Source: Planctomycetota bacterium (GTDB taxonomy: Bacteria > Planctomycetota > MHYJ01 > JACPRB01). Taken from it: 16,060 nucleotides of DNA. A program made the translations under genes and the position numbers. The stretch is from assembly GCA_023261405.1 (NCBI GenBank), contig JAHFOZ010000056.1:1-16060 (forward strand), in the 5' to 3' direction. Positions 1-5,333 of this stretch are shown one piece after another (position 1 is the first letter of the stretch; every line of letters begins with the position of its first letter). A model generated the notes under the pieces. It was not told the origin of the DNA and ran no database searches. It saw only the letters and a list, made by a program, of their open reading frames with translations.

Positions 1-1
1 G

Positions 2-3000
2 ACCACCCTCCTCCGCGGCGTCCTGAAACAGAACGCGCGGGCCGTGATCGACGGGCTGAGGGCCGGGGTGGCGGAAGTCCGCTCCCTGCTCCTGCATCAG
101 GAGCAGTGGGTGAAGGCCGGGATGGAGCGACGCCGGGAGAAGCTCCTCGATGAGAAGATCCGGATCGTGACCGAACTCGAGGAGAAGTACCGGAATTGGG
201 AGGAGATCGCCGGGAGACTGCAGGAGGGCCGCTTCGCGGACCTGAAGCGGAGGCTCGACGATCGGGTGGCGGGCGTCCACCGGAAAAGCTGCGTGAACCT
301 CGAGGAGGCCGAGGCCATCCTCGAACGGGAACGCGCGGCCCTGGAGGAATCTCAGCGGGCGGGCCTCGAGCGCGGGCAGGCAGCGCATACAGTCGCGCTG
401 GAGCGGATGGACGCGGAAAGACGGGACACGACGGACCGGCGGGTGGGCGAGTGGAAGCGCGCGATGGACGAGTTCCTCGCCCGGGTCGAGGAGGCGCGCC
501 GGAAGAGCCGCGAGCTCCATGTCCCCTGGAGCGATCCGGGCTGGAAGGACCCCCGCCTGGGGGAGGTCTTCCCCTCCGCCGTCTACCTGGGGGACGTGGT
601 CATCGACCTCAAGACGCTCGTGGACCCTCCCGGCGCCGCTTTCCCGTTCCCGGGAGACGGCCGCGTGCGACTGCCCCTCTCCCTCTCGTTCCCCGACCAG
701 GGCTGCCTCTTCGCGGGCGTGGGCCCCGAGCCCCGGGGCCGCGTGTTCGAGGGCCTCTTCAGCGCGCTCCTGCGGATCCTCACGACCTTCCCGCCGGGGA
801 AAGCGAAGTTCCTCATCTTCGACCCGGTCGGGCTGGGGCAGAACCTGTCGGCGCTCATGCACCTGGCCGACTACGACGAGTCGCTCGTGGGCGGGCGCAT
901 CTGGACCGAGACGGTCCACCTCGAGCGGAAGCTCGCGGAGCTCACCGAACACATCGAGAAGGTGATCCAGAAATACCTGCGCAACCGCCACGCCTCGATC
1001 TACGAGTACAACCGCGAGGTGGGGGAGATGGCGGAGGCCTACCGCTTCCTCGTGCTCCCCGATTTCCCGGCGGGCTTCAGCGACCTGGCCGTCGAGAAGC
1101 TCACGAGCATCATCGCGAGCGGCCCGCGCTGCGGCGTCTACACGCTGATCCTGAACGACCGGAGGCAGAAGCTCCCCGCCGCGATCGACGCGGCCCGCCT
1201 GAAGCGCAACGGCCACGTCCTCCAGGGCGACGCCGGCGGGTTCGTGATGGCGGACGACGTCCTCCGGCGCGGGATCCTGGAGATCGAGGAGCCCCCGCCC
1301 GTGGAGGCGCTGACCGCGCTCCTCCACGCGGTCGGCCGGCGCTGCGTGGACGCGAAGCGCGTCGAGGTGCCCTTCGAAAGCGTGGCGCCGAAGCCGGGGC
1401 AGGAGTGGAGCCTCAGCACGGAGGGGGGCGTCCGGGTGGCCCTCGGCCGGGCCGCCGCGGAGCGGCTCCAGTACCTCGACCTCGGGCGCGGCACGGCGCA
1501 GCACGCCCTGATCGCGGGCAAGACCGGCTCCGGCAAGTCCACGCTCTTCCGCGTGATGATCACGAACCTGGCGGCCTGGTACGGCCCGCGGGAGGTCGAG
1601 TTCTACCTCATCGACTACAAGAAGGGCGTGGAGTTCAAGACCTTCGCGACCCACGGCCTGCCCCATGCGCGCGTGGTGGCCATCGAGAGCGACCGGGAGT
1701 TCGGGCTGAGCGTCCTGCGCCGCATCGACCAGGAGTTCGTGACGCGCGCCGAACTCTTCCGCAACGCGGGCGTGCAGGACTTCGCGGGCTACCGCCGGAG
1801 CGGCGCGGCGGAGCGCCTGCCGAGGACCCTGCTCCTGATCGACGAGTTCCAGGAGTTCTTCGTCGAGGAGGATGCCACGGCGCAGGAGGCGGCGCTGCTC
1901 CTGGACCGGATCGTGCGCCAGGGCCGCGCCTTCGGGGTCCACATCATCCTGGGCTCGCAGACGCTGGGGGGCTCCTACTCGCTGGCGAAGGCCACGCTCG
2001 GGCAGATGGCGGTCCGGATCGCGATGCAGTGCAACGAGGCGGACTCGTACCTGATCCTGAGCGACGACAACGCCGCGGCGCGGCTCCTCTCCCGGCCGGG
2101 GGAGGCGATCTACAACGACATGTCGGGGATGATCGAGGGGAACAACCCGTTCCAGGTGGTCTGGCTGTCGGACGAGACCGAGGCGCGCCACCTGCGCGCC
2201 GCGCGCGAGCGGGCGGAGCGGGAGGGCTGGGAGCCGCGGGAGCCGATGACCGTGTTCGAGGGCAACGTCCCCGCGGACCTCCGCAACAACGGCGAGCTGA
2301 AGCGGCGGCTCGCGCGGGCCTGTGCGCCGGACGGTCAGGGCCCCGATCGCGCGTGGGTCGGGGAGGCGAACGCGATCAAGGGGCCGACCGAGGTGCGCTT
2401 CCGGAGGCAGGGGGGCAGCAACCTCCTGGTGGTGGGACACTCGCGGGAGTCGGCGCTCGCGATCGTCCTCTCGTCGGTGGTGAGCCTGGCGGCGGCCCAT
2501 CTGCCGGGGGAGATCCGCTTCGTGCTCCTGGACGGCAGCCCGCCGGAACTTTCGGGCGGCCGGGGTCTCTCGGAGCTGCCGAAGCTGATCCCCCACGCGA
2601 TCGAACGGCCCGAATACGCGGGCGTCCCGCAGGTGATGGAGGAGCTGGACGCCGAGGTGAAGGCTCGGATGGAGCGGGGCGGGAAGGCGGAGCGGCCGGT
2701 CTACCTGGTGATCCACGACCTTCCGCGGTTCCGGAAATTGCGGCAGGGGGACGAGATCGATTTCTCCGGGGGTGACGGGGGGAAGCCGTCGCCCGACAAG
2801 TGTCTCGCGAACATCCTGACCGAGGGCCCGGCCCAGGGGATCCACACGATCGTCTGGTGCGACTCGCTGAACAACCTCAACCGCGCGCTCAACCGGAAGA
2901 CGCTGCGCGAATTCGACATGAAGATCCTGTTCCAGATGAGCGCGTCGGATTCCTCCGAGCTGATCGACCAGCCGCTGGCGGGCAAGCTCGGGTTGCACCG

Positions 3001-3172
3001 GGCACTGCTGGCGGTGGAGGAAGAGGGGACGATCGAGAAATTCCGTCCCTATGCGCTTCCGGATGCCGAGCGGACGGAGGAGCTCCGCCGCGCGTTCCAG
3101 GAGGCCGCCGCCCGTCGGAAGGCCGGCCCGACGCCCTCACTTCCCCGAAAGGACGCGGAACGAGATGTTTGA
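2..3172 (+). CDS. FtsK/SpoIIIE-type multi-ATPase protein, 5' partial
   Basis: The reading frame is open to the left edge, so the true start lies outside; the GTG at 44 is only the first in-window candidate. Numbering from the codon at 2, residues about 15-175 are rich in Glu, Arg, Lys and Leu and look like coiled coil. Three RecA/FtsK-like modules follow. Module 1 (about 220-440) has no P-loop. Module 2 (about 470-750) is canonical, with Walker A GKTGSGKST at 506-514 and Walker B LLLIDEF with D614/E615. Module 3 (about 790-1025) lacks a P-loop, reading NLLVVGHS from 807 where one would be. Three tandem modules resemble the EccC/EssC ATPase of type VII secretion, but no WXG100 or other secretion gene is visible. 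It is probably a motor that moves DNA or protein; the substrate is unknown. No transmembrane segment is seen in the part present. The 3' end overlaps the convergent gene by 36 bases. Confidence 0.9.
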   Translation, partial: TTLLRGVLKQNARAVIDGLRAGVAEVRSLLLHQEQWVKAGMERRREKLLDEKIRIVTELEEKYRNWEEIAGRLQEGRFADLKRRLDDRVAGVHRKSCVNLEEAEAILERERAALEESQRAGLERGQAAHTVALERMDAERRDTTDRRVGEWKRAMDEFLARVEEARRKSRELHVPWSDPGWKDPRLGEVFPSAVYLGDVVIDLKTLVDPPGAAFPFPGDGRVRLPLSLSFPDQGCLFAGVGPEPRGRVFEGLFSALLRILTTFPPGKAKFLIFDPVGLGQNLSALMHLADYDESLVGGRIWTETVHLERKLAELTEHIEKVIQKYLRNRHASIYEYNREVGEMAEAYRFLVLPDFPAGFSDLAVEKLTSIIASGPRCGVYTLILNDRRQKLPAAIDAARLKRNGHVLQGDAGGFVMADDVLRRGILEIEEPPPVEALTALLHAVGRRCVDAKRVEVPFESVAPKPGQEWSLSTEGGVRVALGRAAAERLQYLDLGRGTAQHALIAGKTGSGKSTLFRVMITNLAAWYGPREVEFYLIDYKKGVEFKTFATHGLPHARVVAIESDREFGLSVLRRIDQEFVTRAELFRNAGVQDFAGYRRSGAAERLPRTLLLIDEFQEFFVEEDATAQEAALLLDRIVRQGRAFGVHIILGSQTLGGSYSLAKATLGQMAVRIAMQCNEADSYLILSDDNAAARLLSRPGEAIYNDMSGMIEGNNPFQVVWLSDETEARHLRAARERAEREGWEPREPMTVFEGNVPADLRNNGELKRRLARACAPDGQGPDRAWVGEANAIKGPTEVRFRRQGGSNLLVVGHSRESALAIVLSSVVSLAAAHLPGEIRFVLLDGSPPELSGGRGLSELPKLIPHAIERPEYAGVPQVMEELDAEVKARMERGGKAERPVYLVIHDLPRFRKLRQGDEIDFSGGDGGKPSPDKCLANILTEGPAQGIHTIVWCDSLNNLNRALNRKTLREFDMKILFQMSASDSSELIDQPLAGKLGLHRALLAVEEEGTIEKFRPYALPDAERTEELRRAFQEAAARRKAGPTPSLPRKDAERDV

Positions 3173-4279
3173 GCCCGACTCGTACGCCACGCCCACGCTG
3201 CCGCCGCCCGAGGCAAGGCTCGGATAGCCGCACTTCCCCTCCGGCGGGCCGCTCAGGGCGACGTTCTTCCTCGACTTCGAATCCGCGACGTAGATCCGCT
3301 GATCGTTCGGTCCCTGGCGGGCGTCCTCCCAGGCGCACCAGACCACGCCCTCCCGGTCGATGACGAGCGACGGGTGCCCCTGGCTCCCCGCCTTGTCGTC
3401 GTGCACCGTGACCTCGGGCGGGAACTTCCCGGACGCCGCGACCGTCCACTGGACGTCGCGATTGTTCGCGCCGGAACGCATGTCCATCCACGCGGCCGCC
3501 ATCGTCTTCGCGTCGTGGCTCACGGCCACGGCCGGCGCGTCCATGGGTCAGCTGTCGATCTTGCTCTCGCCCTGGTTCACGCGCGCGACCTTCCCGAACG
3601 ACGTCCCGCCGTTCGTGGAGACGGCCAGGAAGATCTGCCGGTTGCCCTTCCCCCCCTCGCGATAGATCAGGCTGGGATTGCCCTTGCCGTCGACCGCGAG
3701 GCCGGGCGCGCAGCACTCGCAGAGCGTGGTCGCCACCGGCGCGTTCCGCGAGACCTTCCGCCCCTGGTCGGTCACTTTCGCGAAGTAGAGGTCCTGCCCC
3801 TTCTCCCGCTGGCGCAGGTCGAGCCACGCGACAAAGGCCCCCTCCACGGGGGACGCGGCCAGCCAGTGGAGCGACTCCGGCGCCTTCTTCGGCATGTCGT
3901 TCACCATCACCGGCTTCCCGAACGTCTTGCCCCCGTCGGTCGAGACCGCGAGGTAGAGGTCCTGCGTGGGGTAGCGCTTCTGGAACTCCGCCTCGTCGAA
4001 CGTGAGCGGGGCCGTGACATAGACGGTCTTCTTCCCGTCGACTGCGACGCGCGGCCCGCGCTGCATGCCGCCCCGCGCCTTGCCCTTCGCGTCGATCGCG
4101 ACGACGGGCGGGGAGAACGTCTTGCCCTTGTCCGTCGACACCGCCAGTTCGATCTGGCCGTTCCGGATGAAGGTCACGTACGCGGCGCCCTCGGCGTCGA
4201 TCGCCAGGTGCGGCTGGATGGCGTCGCGGCTCACGGACACCGGCTCCTGGAGGGCGGCCAGGACGAGACAGACGAGCAT
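3137..4279 (-). CDS. Secreted BNR/Asp-box sialidase-like protein, candidate selenoprotein (in-frame TGA at 3548-3550)
   Basis: Read through the TGA, the gene encodes 380 residues. Asp-box repeats of beta-propeller sialidases occur as STDKGKTF (48-55), STDGGKTF (113-120) and STNGGTSF (221-228). A CECC motif lies at 187-190. Residue 244 is the TGA, followed by PMDAPAVAV and about 130 more residues of the same propeller type, in the same frame and without another stop until TGA at 3137-3139. From memory, related bacterial BNR proteins carry CxCC followed later by a Cys-Pro motif of the GCPVNGPA type, so the TGA falls on a conserved Cys. Selenocysteine is my inference; a nonsense mutation or base error is the alternative. 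The start is ATG 4279 because GGAG lies six bases before it; ATG 4285 directly abuts GGAG. The N-terminus MLVCLVLAALQEP is a short signal-like segment. Sialidase activity itself is not shown, since Asp boxes occur in many propellers. Confidence 0.8.
3518..3538 (-). promoter_or_regulatory. Possible bacterial SECIS hairpin after the sialidase-like TGA
   Basis: Counting from the base after TGA, bases 14-17 pair with 22-25 (CGGC with GCCG) around the four-base loop CGUG. Pairs 13-27, 11-29 and 10-30 extend the stem with one mismatch (12/28) and a bulge (26). The loop begins 18 bases after the TGA and has G in its second position. This fits the loose bacterial SECIS rules known to me (apical loop about 16-37 bases downstream, G early in the loop). 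GC-rich DNA forms such hairpins easily, so this is only consistent evidence. Confidence 0.4.
3548..3550 (-). other. In-frame TGA, putative selenocysteine codon
   Basis: The reverse strand reads AGC TGA CCC ATG GAC. The coding frame is identical before and after, and propeller-type sequence continues. The codon falls where the family has Cys before Pro. Confidence 0.65.
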
Positions 4280-4285
4280 GGTCAT

Positions 4286-4289
4286 CTCC
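4286..4289 (-). promoter_or_regulatory. Shine-Dalgarno GGAG deciding the sialidase-like start
   Basis: GGAG lies six bases before the ATG at 4279 and directly against the ATG at 4285, so 4279 is the better start. Confidence 0.55.
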
Positions 4290-4353
4290 GATCGGTTATC
4301 GACATCCCCTGATCCTCATACCCCGAGGTCCGTCCCGCCGGGTCAGGAATTCA

Positions 4354-4365
4354 CGATTGCAATCG
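4354..4365. promoter_or_regulatory. 12-bp perfect palindrome between the divergent selenoprotein genes
   Basis: CGATTGCAATCG equals its own reverse complement. It lies in the 143-base gap between the two divergent start codons and could be a dimeric regulator's operator acting on both. I see no convincing -35/-10 pair on either strand here, so the promoters remain unplaced. Confidence 0.35.
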
Positions 4366-4411
4366 ATCCAATTCGAGCGAACCCGCCACTCCCCGCAGCG
4401 TCCAATGCCTT

Positions 4412-4416
4412 GGAGG
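4412..4416 (+). promoter_or_regulatory. Shine-Dalgarno GGAGG of the thioredoxin-fold gene
   Basis: GGAGG followed by six bases and ATG at 4423. This fixes the start and places a signal peptide at the N-terminus. The in-frame TTG at 4357 has no such site. Confidence 0.75.
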
Positions 4417-4422
4417 TGCTTC

Positions 4423-5262
4423 ATGAAGTCAACGTTCGCCGTCGCGTTTGCCATCCTGCTCGCGGTCGCCGGGGTCGCCCAGGCGCAGGAGCCCTGGAAG
4501 GATTACAACCGCGGTATCCAATGGGAGAAGTCCCTCGACGAGGCGAAGGCCCGCGCGGCCCGGGAGGGCAAGCCCATCCTCTTCCACCAGCTCGTGGGAG
4601 ACATGGACAAGGAGGGCTGCTGAGCGGCCGGCGACGTGCTGAGGACCGTGACGTTCTCGGACCCGAAGGTCGCCGAGCTCGCGAACGCGAACTTCGTCTG
4701 CGCCTGGTTCAACCGCTCCGCCGGCTTCTGCAATACCGACAACGAGGCCGAGAAGAGCATCTTCACCAGCGCGTCGGAGGCCTTCCTCACGAAGAACATC
4801 TGCACGTTCGTGTTGACGCCCGAGGGCTGCGTCTTTCATTACATCGCCGGGTACGTGGCGCCCGAGATCTTCCTGGGCTTCCTGGACGACTCCCTCGTGC
4901 TGCGGCGCGCCGGGTTCGACGGGAAGATGGGCCTCAAGCCGGATGGGCTCCAAAGCATGCGGAGCCACCACGCCGACCGCGCCGCGCGGTTCGAGAAGGA
5001 AGCGGCCGCCACCCCGGCCCAGTCCAGGTTCACCCCACGCGAATACCGCGGCATGACGCACTCTCACGGCCCCAACTGCGACTGGGGCATGCGTTCGGCA
5101 TCGACCTACCTCGCTCGCGTCCACCGCGCCTGGGAGAAGGCAGCCACGCTGCCGACGCTCGACGAAGTCCGGTTCAAGTACCTCTACGGGAATGCCTTCA
5201 CCGAAGAGGGCAAGGGTGCGACCCCCATTGCGAACGACCTCGCGGTACGGCAGGACAAATGA
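4423..5262 (+). CDS. Secreted thioredoxin-fold protein, candidate selenoprotein with Cys-Sec pair (in-frame TGA at 4621-4623)
   Basis: Read through the TGA, 279 residues. Residues 1-22 form a signal peptide (basic start, hydrophobic core, cleavage likely after AQA before QEP). The segment DEAKARAAREGKPILFHQLV is the usual lead-in of periplasmic thioredoxin-like proteins, where a WCxxC-type motif follows. Here it is followed by GDMDKEGC-TGA-AAGDVLR, then TFSDPKVAELANANFV, the helix and strand after the active site in this superfamily. Aligned on TFSDP, the TGA (residue 67) falls on the first Cys of CxxC, preceded by Cys66; the second Cys position is Gly70. The product would carry an adjacent Cys-Sec pair in the cell envelope, suited to thiol/disulfide or peroxide chemistry. 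The C-terminal half (about residues 165-279) I do not recognise. Conventional gene calling would give an 66-residue stub or a fragment from GTG 4636. It is transcribed away from the other TGA-containing gene. Confidence 0.82.
4621..4623 (+). other. In-frame TGA, putative selenocysteine codon
   Basis: The frame reads GGC TGC TGA GCG GCC GGC GAC. Cys precedes the TGA and the thioredoxin-type sequence continues in frame to the TGA at 5260-5262. It lies at the active-site position of the fold. Confidence 0.75.
4633..4655 (+). promoter_or_regulatory. Possible bacterial SECIS hairpin after the thioredoxin-fold TGA
   Basis: Bases 4633-4637 (GACGU) pair with 4651-4655 (ACGUU); G4650 bulges; G4638-U4649 and C4639-G4648 continue the stem. 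The eight-base loop UGAGGACC begins 17 bases after the TGA with G in second position, which fits bacterial SECIS geometry. A competing shorter hairpin (CGGC/GCUG around GACGU) lies closer to the TGA. Confidence 0.4.
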
Positions 5263-5274
5263 GGATAGTCTGAG

Positions 5275-5291
5275 GGCCCCCGTGCGGGGCC
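5275..5291 (+). terminator. GC hairpin after the thioredoxin-fold gene
   Basis: GGCCCC and GGGGCC form a six-pair stem around the loop CGTGC, 12 bases after the stop codon. There is no T-run after it, so it is a weak candidate terminator or simply an RNA-stabilising hairpin. Confidence 0.35.
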
Positions 5292-5320
5292 TGAAGATCG
5301 CCGAGCGGACCGCTCCATGG

Positions 5321-5326
5321 TAGGAT
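5321..5326 (+). promoter_or_regulatory. -10-like box TAGGAT just before the PQQ dehydrogenase start
   Basis: TAGGAT matches TANNNT and lies seven bases before the ATG at 5334, so transcription would begin about at the start codon (leaderless mRNA). No good -35 box lies 17 bases upstream. Confidence 0.35.
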
Positions 5327-5333
5327 GGGCCGC

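Noticed and set aside
196..2775. Long plus-strand frame overlapping the FtsK-type gene
   Set aside because: Its translation is Arg/Gly/Pro-rich with no recognisable domain, while the other frame carries Walker A and B motifs.
4346..4360. Sigma-54-like site in the divergent gap
   Set aside because: GG and GC are separated by 11 bases instead of 10 and the flanking bases do not match.
4357..4422. TTG start extending the thioredoxin-fold protein upstream
   Set aside because: No Shine-Dalgarno site, and it would bury the signal peptide; ATG 4423 has GGAGG at ideal spacing.
3137..5262. A genetic code in which TGA means Trp or Gly
   Set aside because: TGA ends the genes at 3172, 5262, 7931, 9574, 9954 and 13921, and TGG is used freely for Trp, so TGA is a normal stop here.
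3137..5262. Two decayed pseudogenes
   Set aside because: Each gene has a single in-frame TGA, no frameshift, intact motifs, a Shine-Dalgarno site and a signal-like N-terminus, and the TGAs lie at Cys-type positions. Not excluded absolutely, but less likely than recoding.
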